This document shows positions 36,791-45,756 of a stretch of 49,655 nt of DNA, piece by piece. The DNA is from Roseateles sp. (GTDB lineage Bacteria; Pseudomonadota; Gammaproteobacteria; Burkholderiales; Burkholderiaceae_C), in assembly GCA_015657635.1 (NCBI GenBank), contig JACDQM010000026.1, positions 1 to 49,655 of the forward strand, read 5' to 3'. The notes under the pieces were generated by a model that ran no database searches, was not told the DNA's origin, and saw nothing but the letters and a program-made list of their open reading frames with translations. The stretch's first letter is position 1. Each line of letters starts with the position of its first letter. The position numbers were made by a program, and so were the translations under genes.

Positions 36791-37812
36791 GCGCAGTGAA
36801 CCGCAAGCTTCTGATCACGATGGGCGATGCCTGCGGCATCGGCCCCGAGATCGCCGTGGCGGCCTGGGCCGCCGAGCAGCAGGCTGATCTTTGCCTGGTG
36901 GGGGATGTGGGCGTGCTGCGCCGCGCACTGGTTCAGGCCGGCCTGACGCTGCCCGTAGCGCAGCTCGAATCGGTGGACGAACTGGCGCAGGTGCCGCCGC
37001 ATTGCCTGCCTGTGTGGCAGCCGAGCGGGCTGCCGTCAGACCTGCTGCATTGCCCGCAGGGCCACATCGATGCTCGAGCTGGCGCAGCAGCGGCCTTGTG
37101 CATCGAGGCGGCGGTGCGTGAAATCCAGGCCGGGCGCGCGGCCGGCCTGGTCACGGCACCGCTGCACAAGGAGGCCCTGCATGCGGCGGGTGTCGGCCAC
37201 CCTGGGCATACCGAGATGCTGCAGGCGCTGGCCGCCGAGCCGGGTGCAGTGCCGCCGCCGGTGCGCATGATGCTGGCCAACCACGAGCTGCGCACCGTGC
37301 TGGTGACCATCCATGTCTCGCTGCGGCGGGCGATCGACATGCTCAGCACCGAGCGCATCCTGGAGACCTTGCGCATCAGCGACGCGGCCTTGCGCCGCGT
37401 CGGCATCGCCAGGCCGCGCATCGCGGTCGCCGGCTTGAATCCGCATGCAGGAGAGGGCGGCCTGTTCGGCGACGAGGAGCTGCAGATCATTGCCCCGGCC
37501 ATCCGGCAGGCGCAAGCCGAGGGCATCGCGGCCAGCGGCCCCTATGCACCTGACACGGTGTTCATGCGTGCCCGCGATGCGGCCGGACATCCGGGTGAGT
37601 TCGACGTGGTGGTGGCGATGACGCATGACCACGGCCTGATCCCGGTGAAGTATCTGGGGGTGGAGGAGGGCGTCAACGTGACCCTGGGCCTGCCCTTTGT
37701 GCGCACCAGCCCCGACCATGGCACGGCCTTCGACATTGCTGGCAGCGGCCGCGCCGATCCGGCCAGCATGCGCGCCGCCATCGCGATGGCACGCCGGCTG
37801 CTGCCGCGCTGA
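36787..37812 (+). CDS. pdxA: PdxA-family 4-phosphate dehydrogenase
   Basis: The 341-residue NAD-dependent dehydrogenase is of the PdxA family. The start TMGDACGIGPEIAVAAWAA is the nucleotide-site signature, with Ala-Cys where Pro-Ala or Pro-Thr is usual. Metal-binding His residues are at 141 (GHPGHTEM), 176 (VTIHVSLRR) and 220 (NPHAGEGG). PdxA makes vitamin B6 precursors from 4-phosphohydroxy-L-threonine; the PdxA2 branch acts on other 4-phosphates. The G-D-x-x-G-I-G-P-E form leaves both open. It overlaps the Nif3-like gene and ends 28 bases before the convergent DUF1631 gene, with a CTGAGC/GCTCAG hairpin between. Confidence 0.88.
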   Translation: MSAVNRKLLITMGDACGIGPEIAVAAWAAEQQADLCLVGDVGVLRRALVQAGLTLPVAQLESVDELAQVPPHCLPVWQPSGLPSDLLHCPQGHIDARAGAAAALCIEAAVREIQAGRAAGLVTAPLHKEALHAAGVGHPGHTEMLQALAAEPGAVPPPVRMMLANHELRTVLVTIHVSLRRAIDMLSTERILETLRISDAALRRVGIARPRIAVAGLNPHAGEGGLFGDEELQIIAPAIRQAQAEGIAASGPYAPDTVFMRARDAAGHPGEFDVVVAMTHDHGLIPVKYLGVEEGVNVTLGLPFVRTSPDHGTAFDIAGSGRADPASMRAAIAMARRLLPR

Positions 37813-37840
37813 GTGGCGCTGAGCGGCGCTCAGTGCTGGT

Positions 37841-40256
37841 TCAGTGCTGGGATTCCAGGCCTTTGCTGAGCTCGGCCAGCTGCTTGCGCGTCCTGGCCGT
37901 CGCACGCTCCAGCAGATAGGCATTTTCGAAGGCCTTCAGGCGGCCTGACTCGCACATCTTGCGCAGCATGCGGGCCGTCATCGTGACGGTTTCCTGATGC
38001 TTGCTGCCTTGGGTGAAGATGAAAAAGCTGCGTCCGGCGCTGATATGGGCCAGCCGCACCTTGCGCCAGGCCTCGCCGGTGTTCATCTGATAGGCAAAGC
38101 CGAGCTGCAGATGCTCGATCAGCAACTCGCCTTCACTTGGCTCGGGGGCTTCCGCGCTGGGCAGGCCGTCGATGCTGACGTCGACCGCCTGCAGCGGCGC
38201 TTCGGCGCTGAGGTCGATATCGACCTGACCGCTCCAGTCGACGCGGCTCTCATCGACCAGGCCCAGGCGCTTGGCTTCGTCGGGCGAGAGCCGCTCGCCG
38301 ATGTCGAGTTCGGCCGGCACGCTCACCTGGCCACCGGCCGGCAGGTCCTGCTCGCTGGGCGGGGCGCAGCCGAACACGCCTTCCAGCTGCTTGGCCAGCA
38401 GGTTGTAGTCGAGCGGGCTCAGCCCCTGGCCCTTCAGCGAGTCGGCATGGGCAGGCAGCAGTTCGCCGAAGAAGCCCTTGCGTGCGTCTTCCGGCCAGCG
38501 GATCAGGTCCATGCCTTCGTTGAGGGTGCGCATCAGCGAGGGTAGCTGGCTCAGGAAGGCCTGGCGTTGCGCGGTGCCGCCCTTGGGCTGCACGCTGATC
38601 ACCAGGTCGCGTGCGGCCTGGCGAAGGCGGGTCTCGCGCTGCGCATCGCCCGACGCATCGCGCGAAGCCAGCACGATGGCCTGGCTCCAGACCTGGGCCA
38701 GAAAACTGCGCAGGAACTCTGGCATTGGCACGCCGGCCAGCGAGGTCTGCAGCTGCTGCATATAGCGCTGCTGCAGCCGCAGATCGGTTTCCTTGCGTTC
38801 GACGACCGCGGCCGCATTACCCTGCGCCTGCAGGGCCTTGGCGGTCTGCTCGCTGATGAAGGCCTCAAGCGCGTCCAGCTTGCTGGCGTAGACATCCATG
38901 CGGTCGAAGTCGCCCAGCGCCACTTCCTGCACCAGCTCGCGGACCTGGGCGAGGAACTCGCGCCCCGGGTCTTCGGCGAAATCATCGAAGGCGCAGGCCA
39001 GCGAGGCGATGCGGTTGATGAAACGGCGCACCGGATGGCGTCGTGTCGAGAAGAAGCTGCGATCGCCCAGCGCGGCGCGCAGCACCGGCAGCTGCAACCG
39101 GGCCAGCAGGCGCGCCATCTGCGGTGGCACCTTGGGGTCGGACAGGATCTGGTCGAACAGGCTCCCGACTACGTCGATCACCATGTGGTCCAACTGGCCG
39201 GTGGCGGCCTGGCGCAGCGCGTCGCGATGCTGATGAATCAGATTGGGCGGCAGGTAGGCGCCGCCCTGGCCGGCCAGCCGGTAGCGGCTTCATCCCAGCC
39301 CTGGCCGAAGCCGCCGGTTCAGCGCCGAAGCCGGTATCGGCCGGCAAGCCTCCCGGTGCCGCTGGCATGTGGGCCAAGCGGCGCAGCAGATCCATCATCT
39401 GCACATCGACCGACCCCATGCCGCCCTGGGCTTGACGAGAACCCGCCGGGTAGCTGCCGCCACCTGTCGGCGCGCTCGAAGAGCCGTGACCTGACGGGGT
39501 GCCGTGAAAGCCGCCCCCGGTACTCAGTCCGCCGCTGCGGCTCACGCCTTCGTGGCCAGACAGGGATTGCTGGCTTGACAGGCTGCCGGCCTGGGTATGT
39601 CCGCCATGGACGGAATGCCCACCGGAGTCGGCGCCCCGCACGCGCAGATCTTGTGGTCTGAGTCCGCGACTGCGGAACAACTCCACGATGTCGGCGTAGC
39701 AGGACTTCAGTTCCGGGGATAGCGCCCGGGTCAGCTCATCGATCAGGATCTGCCGGGCCTGCTCGTCGTCGGTGATGGCATGGATGGCATCAAGCAAGGC
39801 CTGCGCGATCAATTCCGGGCGCAGCGGATTGCGCTCGCCGCTCGGGCTGAGATCAGGCAGATAGGACTGCACCTCGCGCAGTTCCCATTCGCTCTGGTGT
39901 CCGATCGCTAGGCCGATGCGGTCGGCGGCCACCATGGCGTCGACCTGCTCGTCATCCATCAGCGACAGCTCGGTCCAGTCCTTGGCTTTGGCTGCAGGGG
40001 CCACGGCCTTGTCCTGCTGCTCACCAGCCATCAAGCCGCGCAAGCTTTGATAGAAGCGCTGGCCGAACAGAGCTTGCTGCTTGCGGAACAGGAACTGCGC
40101 CGACAGCAGGGCATCACGGCGCTTGACCTGCCCGGCTGACAGCGCGGCCATCCCCATGCCCTCAGCGCCGCGTTCAGCCGCCTGCTCGGCAGCCGTACGG
40201 ATGCGCTGCAGCGCGGCTTCCAGATGGGGGTTGAGGCGAGGTTCGATCAAATTCAT
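37841..40256 (-). CDS. DUF1631-family protein (frame broken twice)
   Basis: When repaired this is about 805 residues. The N-terminal helical part (MNLIEPRLNPHLEAALQRIR to about 205) is followed by a Gly/Ser/His-rich linker (208-281), then a large helical domain and a C-terminal segment, KVRLAHISAGRSFFIFTQGS with SGRLKAFENAYLLERA, that looks PilZ-like. The frame is lost twice near 39255-39310. Adding one C gives SAQGWDEAATG, and adding another gives TGLAGQGGAYLPPNLIHQHR, leading into the long C-terminal frame. The corrected span is divisible by three. The family is of unknown function; I recall DUF1631 joined to GGDEF in the diguanylate cyclase DgcP, so a surface or c-di-GMP link is possible. 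Confidence 0.82.
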
Positions 40257-40420
40257 GGCTCGCAAGCTTTGCCGTGGAGTGCACGCCACGATCTTGCTTG
40301 CAAGTATCGCTTCAAAGTCAGCCTGCCATGGGCAGGTGGCGGTGCTCAACTGCAGCGCGCACGCGCATTAGCTGACACCTGTGCCTGCTGTTACTGCCGG
40401 TTACCCGGCCGCCGACATGC

Positions 40421-40873
40421 TCAAGACTTCTTGGCCTGCAGTGCGTCGCGGATCTCGCGCAGCAACTGGATGTCCTCGGGCGTCGGTGCTGGCTCGGCCG
40501 GGGCTGCCGGGGCTGGCGCGTTGTCACGCTTGAGGCGGTTGATCTGCTTGATCATCAGAAAGATGATGAAGGCCAGGATGATGAAGTTGACTGCCACGGT
40601 CAGGAAGCTGCCGTAAGCAAACATTGGCACGCCAGCCTTGGACAAGGCCTCGTAGGTCATCGGTCCCTTGAAGTCGGCGGGCGGGTTGGACAGCAGGATG
40701 AAGTAGTTGCTGAAATCCAGGCCGCCGAAGAGCTTGCCCACGATGGGCATGATCAGATCCTTCACGATCGAGTCGACGATCTTGCCGAAGGCGCCGCCGA
40801 TGATGACGCCGACCGCGAGGTCCACCACATTGCCTTTGACGGCAAATTCCTTGAACTCGGACATGAAGCTCAT
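40421..40873 (-). CDS. mscL: Large-conductance mechanosensitive channel MscL
   Basis: The 150-residue homopentameric channel opens under membrane tension to release solutes. [20 protein letters not shown], then [20 protein letters not shown], is the amphipathic N-terminus and pore helix. [20 protein letters not shown] is the second helix, and the Ala/Pro-rich linker ends in the C-terminal helix [16 protein letters not shown]. It stands alone between DUF1631 (164 bases) and the pet operon, with a 189-base 5' region before the divergent petA. Confidence 0.97.
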   Translation of the reverse strand: MSFMSEFKEFAVKGNVVDLAVGVIIGGAFGKIVDSIVKDLIMPIVGKLFGGLDFSNYFILLSNPPADFKGPMTYEALSKAGVPMFAYGSFLTVAVNFIILAFIIFLMIKQINRLKRDNAPAPAAPAEPAPTPEDIQLLREIRDALQAKKS

Positions 40874-41015
40874 TTATTCCCCCTGATAAAAGTGATGCAT
40901 TCTGCCTGAGTGATTCTGATGCGAATCGGGTAAAACGAGTGTGTCTTCGAGGCTCCGGCGTCGCACAAATGAGGCGTTGATGGCGACTTCGAAGCTGAGC
41001 GGCAGTCGCGTCCGC

Positions 41016-41021
41016 TAGAAT
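41016..41021 (+). promoter_or_regulatory. Possible -10 element of the petABC operon
   Basis: TAGAAT is 42 bases before the petA ATG in the space between mscL and petA. A clear -35 at the right distance is lacking, so this is a weak call. Confidence 0.35.
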
Positions 41022-41062
41022 CCGGGGTTGCCCCCGATCAGAAGTCTCGTTTGAGGATACTC

Positions 41063-41659
41063 ATGAGTGACCAGCAAGTGGATCACGGCAAGCGCACCTG
41101 GCTCATCGCCACTGGTTGCGCTGGCGCCGTTGGCGGCGTAGCCACCGCCGTGCCCTTCGTCAGTACTTTTTCGCCGTCCGAGCGCGCCAAGGCCGCCGGT
41201 GCTGCGGTTGAAGTCGATATCAGCGCCCTCAAGCCAGGCGAGAAGCTGACCGTCGAATGGCGAGGCAAGCCCGTGTGGATCATCCGCCGCACACCCGAGC
41301 AACTGGAATCGCTGAAGGCGACGGAAACGCAGTTGGCCGATCCGCTCTCGGATCGCAAGGCCTACCCGACTCCGGCCTATGCGAAGAACCAGCATCGCTC
41401 GATCAAGCCTGAAGTCTTTGTGGGCGTCGGCATCTGCTCGCACCTGGGCTGCTCGCCCAGTGATAAGTTCCAGACCGGCGCGCAGCCTTCGCTGCCGGAT
41501 GACTGGCATGGCGGCTTCCTGTGCCCTTGCCATGGCTCGACCTTCGATATGGCAGGTCGCGTCTTCAAGAACAAGCCGGCCCCCGACAACCTCGAGGTGC
41601 CGCCCCATATGTATCTGTCCGACACCAAGCTGCTGATTGGTGAGGACAAGAAGGCCTGA
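41063..41659 (+). CDS. petA: Ubiquinol-cytochrome c reductase Rieske iron-sulfur subunit PetA
   Basis: The 198-residue high-potential [2Fe-2S] subunit of the bc1 complex takes the first electron from ubiquinol. The cluster ligands are C125/H127 in GICSHLGCSP and C154/H157 in FLCPCHGSTFD, with the disulfide Cys at 130 and 156. The N-terminal KRTWLIATGCAGAVGG is a Tat-type anchor with Lys-Arg in place of Arg-Arg, so this subunit is a likely client of the tatABC operon in the window. GAGGAT precedes ATG 41063. The gene starts the petA-petB-petC operon. Confidence 0.97.
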   Translation: MSDQQVDHGKRTWLIATGCAGAVGGVATAVPFVSTFSPSERAKAAGAAVEVDISALKPGEKLTVEWRGKPVWIIRRTPEQLESLKATETQLADPLSDRKAYPTPAYAKNQHRSIKPEVFVGVGICSHLGCSPSDKFQTGAQPSLPDDWHGGFLCPCHGSTFDMAGRVFKNKPAPDNLEVPPHMYLSDTKLLIGEDKKA

Positions 41660-41678
41660 CGGCACGGAAGAGGCAAGC

Positions 41679-43082
41679 ATGGCAACTTTCAAGGAACTCC
41701 CCGCCAGCGCCCCCGTCGGCGCCAAGGTCACCAACTGGCTTGAGAACCGGTTCCCGACCGCGTTCGATGCCTACAAGGTGCACATGTCGGAGTACTACGC
41801 TCCGAAGAACTTCAACTTCTGGTACTTCTTTGGCTCCCTGGCACTGCTGGTGCTGGTGATCCAGATCGTCACCGGCATCTTCCTGGTGATGCATTACAAG
41901 CCGGACGCCAATCTGGCGTTCGCCTCGGTCGAGTACATCATGCGTGATGTGCCCTGGGGCTGGCTGATCCGCTACATGCATTCGACCGGCGCCTCGGCGT
42001 TCTTCGTTGTCGTGTATCTGCACATGTTCCGCGGTCTGATGTACGGCTCGTATCGCAAGCCGCGTGAGTTGGTCTGGATCTTTGGCTGCGCCATCTTCCT
42101 GTGCCTGATGGCCGAAGCCTTCATGGGCTATCTGCTGCCGTGGGGCCAAATGTCCTACTGGGGCGCCCAGGTGATCGTGAACCTGTTCGCCGCTGTGCCT
42201 TTCGTCGGTGAAGAGCTGGCTCTGCTGATCCGCGGCGACTATGTGGTGGGTGACGCCACGCTGAACCGCTTCTTCAGCTTCCACGTGATCGCTGTTCCGC
42301 TGGTCCTGCTGGGCCTGGTGGTTGCGCACCTGCTGGCGCTGCATGACGTGGGATCGAACAACCCTGACGGCATCGAGATCAAGGAAAAGAAGGACGCATC
42401 CGGCAAGCCGCTGGACGGCATCCCCTTCCACCCCTACTACTCGGTGCACGACCTGATGGGGGTTTCGGTCTTCCTGATGCTGTTCACGGCCGTGATCTTC
42501 TTCGCGCCGGAGTTGGGTGGCTACTTCCTGGAGTACAACAACTTCATCCCGGCGGATCCGCTGAAGACGCCTGCCCACATCGCGCCTGTCTGGTACTTCA
42601 CGCCGTTCTACTCGATGCTGCGTGCCACCACTGATCCGATGGTGAACGTCCTGGCGGCCTTGGTCGGTATCGCCGCAGTGCTGGCTGTTCTCAAGGGCAG
42701 TTTTTCCGGCAAGGGCAAGATTGCCTCGTTGGTGCTGGCTGTCGTAGCCGTGGCGCTGCTCAAGACCTTCGATGCGAAGTTCTGGGGCGTGGTGGTGATG
42801 GGTGGCGCAGTGGTCATCCTGTTCTTCCTGCCCTGGCTGGATCACAGCCCGGTCAAGTCGATCCGCTATCGCCCGGACTGGCACAAGTATGTGTATGCCG
42901 TGTTCGTGGTCTTCTTCCTGGTGCTGGGCTATCTGGGTATCCAGCCTCCGACCGATGCCGGAACCCTGGTTTCCCAGATCGGTACGCTGTTTTACTTCGG
43001 CTTCTTCCTGCTGATGCCCTGGTGGAGCAAGCTGGGCACGTTCAAGCCTGTGCCTGACCGCGTGACCTTCCACGCCCACTAA
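41679..43082 (+). CDS. petB: Ubiquinol-cytochrome c reductase cytochrome b PetB
   Basis: The 467-residue cytochrome b has eight or more helices that carry two haems and both quinone sites. WGWLIRYMHSTGASAFFVVV and FHVIAVPLVLLGLVVAHLLA supply haem His residues. MSYWGAQVIVNLFAAVPF and DPLKTPAHIAPVWYFTPFYS form the Qo site; the P-E-W-Y motif of mitochondria is replaced by P-V-W-Y, common in betaproteobacteria. The C-terminal extension with extra helices is of the type seen in this class. It begins 19 bases after petA. Confidence 0.97.
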   Translation: MATFKELPASAPVGAKVTNWLENRFPTAFDAYKVHMSEYYAPKNFNFWYFFGSLALLVLVIQIVTGIFLVMHYKPDANLAFASVEYIMRDVPWGWLIRYMHSTGASAFFVVVYLHMFRGLMYGSYRKPRELVWIFGCAIFLCLMAEAFMGYLLPWGQMSYWGAQVIVNLFAAVPFVGEELALLIRGDYVVGDATLNRFFSFHVIAVPLVLLGLVVAHLLALHDVGSNNPDGIEIKEKKDASGKPLDGIPFHPYYSVHDLMGVSVFLMLFTAVIFFAPELGGYFLEYNNFIPADPLKTPAHIAPVWYFTPFYSMLRATTDPMVNVLAALVGIAAVLAVLKGSFSGKGKIASLVLAVVAVALLKTFDAKFWGVVVMGGAVVILFFLPWLDHSPVKSIRYRPDWHKYVYAVFVVFFLVLGYLGIQPPTDAGTLVSQIGTLFYFGFFLLMPWWSKLGTFKPVPDRVTFHAH

Positions 43083-43099
43083 GCACCGGAGTTACAAGA

Positions 43100-43882
43100 A
43101 TGAAAAAACTGTTTGCGAAGCTGCTGACCGCGATGGCCCTCGGCCTCGGCATGGTGTCCGGCGCGACGGCTGCAGGCGGCGGCATCGAATGGGACAAGTT
43201 CCCCAAGGAGAAGATGACCGACATGGCCGCGCTGCAAAACGGCGCCAAGCTGTTCGTCAACTACTGCTTGAACTGCCATTCGGCGGCCTATATGCGCTAC
43301 AACCGTCTGCGCGACATTGGGCTGACGGAGGAACAGATCAAGGCCAATCTGATGTTCGCAACCGAGAAGGTTGGCGAAACGATGAAGGCGGCGATCGACC
43401 CCAAGCAAGCCAAGGAATGGTTTGGCGCAGCGCCGCCGGACCTCACCGTGATCGCGCGTTCGAGCGCCAGTGCCTCAAAGGGATCGGGTGCAGATTATCT
43501 GTACACCTATATGCGGACGTTCTACCGCGACGAAACCAAGGCGACTGGTTGGAACAACCTGGCGTTCCCGAGCATTGCGATGCCGCATGTGTTCTGGGAG
43601 TTGCAGGGTGTGCGTACGGCCAAGTATGTCGACGAGAAGGATCCGCACGATCCGGCGAAGACGGTCCACGTCTTCAAGGGTTTCGAGCAAGTCACGCCCG
43701 GTACGCTGACACCGCGCCAGTACGATGACGCCGTTGCCGATCTGGTGGCCTATCTGCAGTGGATGGGCGAACCTGCCCAAGGTCAGCGCTTCCGCCTCGG
43801 CGTTTGGGTGCTGATGTTCCTCGGCGTCTTCACTGTGATCGCCTGGCGTTTGAACGCTGCTTACTGGAAAGACGTGAAGTAA
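43100..43882 (+). CDS. petC: Ubiquinol-cytochrome c reductase cytochrome c1 PetC
   Basis: The 260-residue membrane-anchored c-type cytochrome passes electrons from the Rieske centre to soluble cytochrome c. It has a signal peptide (MKKLFAKLLTAMALGLGMVS, cut near ATA) and the haem motif CLNCH at 56-60 (NYCLNCHSAAYMRYNRL). FPSIAMPHVFWELQG carries the distal Met ligand, and the C-terminal anchor is LGVWVLMFLGVFTVIAWRLN. It is the last gene of the operon and is followed by a strong terminator. Confidence 0.97.
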   Translation: MKKLFAKLLTAMALGLGMVSGATAAGGGIEWDKFPKEKMTDMAALQNGAKLFVNYCLNCHSAAYMRYNRLRDIGLTEEQIKANLMFATEKVGETMKAAIDPKQAKEWFGAAPPDLTVIARSSASASKGSGADYLYTYMRTFYRDETKATGWNNLAFPSIAMPHVFWELQGVRTAKYVDEKDPHDPAKTVHVFKGFEQVTPGTLTPRQYDDAVADLVAYLQWMGEPAQGQRFRLGVWVLMFLGVFTVIAWRLNAAYWKDVK

Positions 43883-43915
43883 GCATTCGGGCCCGGCCTT
43901 GCGCTGGGCCGAGTA

Positions 43916-43955
43916 CGCAGTGGGCCGGCTTTGCCACCCACTGCGTTTGCCTTTT
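43916..43955 (+). terminator. Rho-independent terminator of petABC
   Basis: CGCAGTGGG (43916-43924) pairs with CCCACTGCG (43937-43945). An inner GGC/GCC extends the stem, and TTTGCCTTTT follows. It lies 34 bases after the petC stop. Confidence 0.75.
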
Positions 43956-44009
43956 CTGTGCTGCCCTTCGTTGGGTTAGCCGTATCAACCCCTTCGGGAG
44001 CCTGCCGCC

Positions 44010-44627
44010 ATGATGGTGCTTTATTCTGGAACCACCTGCCCCTACTCGCACCGCTGCAGATTCGTGCTGTTCGAGAAGGGTATGGATTTCGAAATCCGCG
44101 ATGTCGACTTGTTCGCCAAGCCGGAAGACATCGCACTGATGAATCCATACAACGAGGTGCCCATCCTCGTTGAGCGCGACTTGATCCTGTACGAGTCGCA
44201 CATCATCAACGAGTACATCGATGAGCGCTTCCCGCATCCGCAGCTGATGCCGGGTGATCCGGTCGCGCGCGCTCGCGTTCGCTTGTTCCTGCTCAATTTC
44301 GAGAAGGAGCTCTTTGCGCACGTGAATGTGCTGGAGGGCCGCAGTCAGGCAGTGAAGGCAACCGACAAGCAGCTCGAGAAGGCGCGTTCGCAGATTCGTG
44401 ATCGCTTGACTCAGCTGGCCCCGATCTTCCTGAAGAACAAGTACATGCTGGGCGACGATTTCTCGATGCTCGACGTCGCGATCGCTCCGCTGCTGTGGCG
44501 CCTGGACTACTACGGCATCGACATGTCGAAGAACGCCGCGCCGCTGCTCAAGTACGCAGAGCGGATCTTCTCGCGCCCTGCCTACATCGAGGCGCTGACG
44601 CCGTCCGAAAAGGTGATGCGCAAGTAA
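44010..44627 (+). CDS. sspA: Stringent starvation protein A SspA
   Basis: The 205-residue glutathione-S-transferase-fold protein binds RNA polymerase and supports stationary-phase and stress transcription. MMVLYSGTTCPYSHRCRFVL then FEKGMDFEIRDVDLF is the thioredoxin-like start (like most SspA, not a true GST), and LYESHIINEYIDERFPHP and DFSMLDVAIAPLLWRLDYYG are family landmarks. It is followed 13 bases later by sspB, the usual pair. An ATG three bases downstream (44013) is an equal start. Confidence 0.93.
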   Translation: MMVLYSGTTCPYSHRCRFVLFEKGMDFEIRDVDLFAKPEDIALMNPYNEVPILVERDLILYESHIINEYIDERFPHPQLMPGDPVARARVRLFLLNFEKELFAHVNVLEGRSQAVKATDKQLEKARSQIRDRLTQLAPIFLKNKYMLGDDFSMLDVAIAPLLWRLDYYGIDMSKNAAPLLKYAERIFSRPAYIEALTPSEKVMRK

Positions 44628-44640
44628 CAGGCTGCCCGTC

Positions 44641-45222
44641 ATGGATCAAAGCTCAGACGGCGGCTCTTCCGCCAGCACCTCTGGAACATCGACCAGGCCC
44701 TATCTGATCAGGGCCTTGCATGATTGGTGCACGGATAACGGCTTCACGCCTTACATCGCCGTGCACGTGGATCGCTTCGTCCAGGTGCCGAACGAGTACG
44801 TTAGCAATAACGAGATCGTGCTGAATGTCGGTTTCGATGCCACCAGCGGACTTGAACTGGGCAATGAATTCATCCAGTTCAAGGCCCGCTTCGGCGGTGT
44901 TGCGCGAGAGATCGTTGTGCCGATCGATCATGTGGTGGCCATCTATGCCCGCGAAAACGGCCAAGGCATGGCATTCCCTGCGCCTGGCGGAGAGCCCCGG
45001 GCGTCTATGGCGGCAGTTCCAGGCGCTGGCTCTGATGCTGCAGACAAGGTGGGCGGCAAACCGGCAGCAGCAGCTGGGCGCGCAGGACTGAGGTTGGCCA
45101 GCACGCCGGCTGATGCCGCTGCGGCGGACTCGCCCGATCTGGCTTTGCCGGGATCGCATGATGATGATCCTGCTGGTCCTGCAGGCGGTGGCGGCCGTCC
45201 TTCGCTCAAGCGCGTGAAGTGA
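44641..45222 (+). CDS. sspB: ClpXP specificity-enhancing factor SspB
   Basis: The 193-residue adaptor delivers ssrA-tagged proteins from stalled ribosomes to ClpXP. RPYLIRALHDWCTDNGFTPY, then IAVHVD and ATSGLELGNEFIQFKARFGG with VVPIDHVVAIYARENGQGM, is the substrate-binding domain. The long acidic, Ala/Gly/Asp-rich tail ends in GGGRPSLKRVK, whose hydrophobic/basic tip is the ClpX-binding tail in this family. It is co-transcribed with sspA. Confidence 0.94.
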   Translation: MDQSSDGGSSASTSGTSTRPYLIRALHDWCTDNGFTPYIAVHVDRFVQVPNEYVSNNEIVLNVGFDATSGLELGNEFIQFKARFGGVAREIVVPIDHVVAIYARENGQGMAFPAPGGEPRASMAAVPGAGSDAADKVGGKPAAAAGRAGLRLASTPADAAAADSPDLALPGSHDDDPAGPAGGGGRPSLKRVK

Positions 45223-45279
45223 AGTGCGGCCTCGGCCGATAAGACATGCAAACTGCGCTGAGGCCGCCTGAATTGGCCC

Positions 45280-45285
45280 TACAAT
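45280..45285 (+). promoter_or_regulatory. Possible -10 of the tRNA-Thr gene
   Basis: TACAAT lies 28 bases before the tRNA and after the sspB stop. A good -35 is not apparent at the expected distance. Confidence 0.4.
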
Positions 45286-45313
45286 GCGCGCTGAATTTGA
45301 AATCAAAAGCCGT

Positions 45314-45389
45314 GCCGGCTTAGCTCAGTTGGTAGAGCAACCGCCTTGTAAGCGGTAGGTCATCAGTTCGAATCCGATAGCCGGCACCA
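45314..45389 (+). tRNA. tRNA-Thr (anticodon TGT)
   Basis: The 76-base gene folds as a cloverleaf. The acceptor stem GCCGGCT pairs with AGCCGGC and CCA is encoded at the 3' end. The D arm is AGCTCAGTTGGTAGAGCA, the anticodon stem ACCGC/GCGGT carries the loop CTTGTAA, and the T arm contains GTTCGAATCC. The anticodon TGT reads ACA and related Thr codons. Confidence 0.97.
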
Positions 45390-45423
45390 CCCATTTCGTC
45401 ACCTGCTCCACTGAGCGCAATGC

Positions 45424-45756
45424 TCAGGGTTGAAGTATCTTGATACGCAGCTTCCCAGGTGGCAAACCCTGTTCAGCAAGCAGTTCCAGCAACCTGGGCT
45501 GCAAGTGCCTGAGCTTGGCCGCGATGGCGGCGTTGGCGACCAGCAAGGTCCAGCCTTCCTCGTCAACCGGACCCGGTTTGACGAAGCGTCTCAAAGCGCC
45601 GGGCAGCGCCACCGACACGATGTCCATCCTGCGGTTCGATTCCTGCAACAGGTAGCCCAGGCGAGCCAAGCCGCTGTGCTGCGCCAAAGCCTGCGCTATC
45701 GGCGTTGGATCGGGCACCAGTGCCGACTTCGGTGGGGAGAGGTAGCGTGCACGCAT
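45424..45756 (-). CDS. DUF721 (DciA-like) protein
   Basis: The 110-residue protein runs from ATG 45756 (MRARYLSPPKSAL). The open frame extends upstream to 45906, but that part does not look conserved. The core LARLGYLLQESNRRMDIVSV and WTLLVANAAIAAKLRHLQPR, with LLAEQGLPPGKLRIKI, matches the DUF721 domain, a family that includes the helicase loader DciA. In Burkholderiales a DUF721 gene is commonly found near secA, on the opposite side of its leader, as here. A role in replication initiation is inferred from the family. Confidence 0.75.
   Translation of the reverse strand: MRARYLSPPKSALVPDPTPIAQALAQHSGLARLGYLLQESNRRMDIVSVALPGALRRFVKPGPVDEEGWTLLVANAAIAAKLRHLQPRLLELLAEQGLPPGKLRIKILQP

Noticed and set aside
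37816-37836. GCGCTGAGC-GGC-GCTCAGTGC hairpin between pdxA and the DUF1631 gene as a terminator
   Set aside because: The stem is good, but there is no run of T on either side, so it is noted only as a possible two-way structure.
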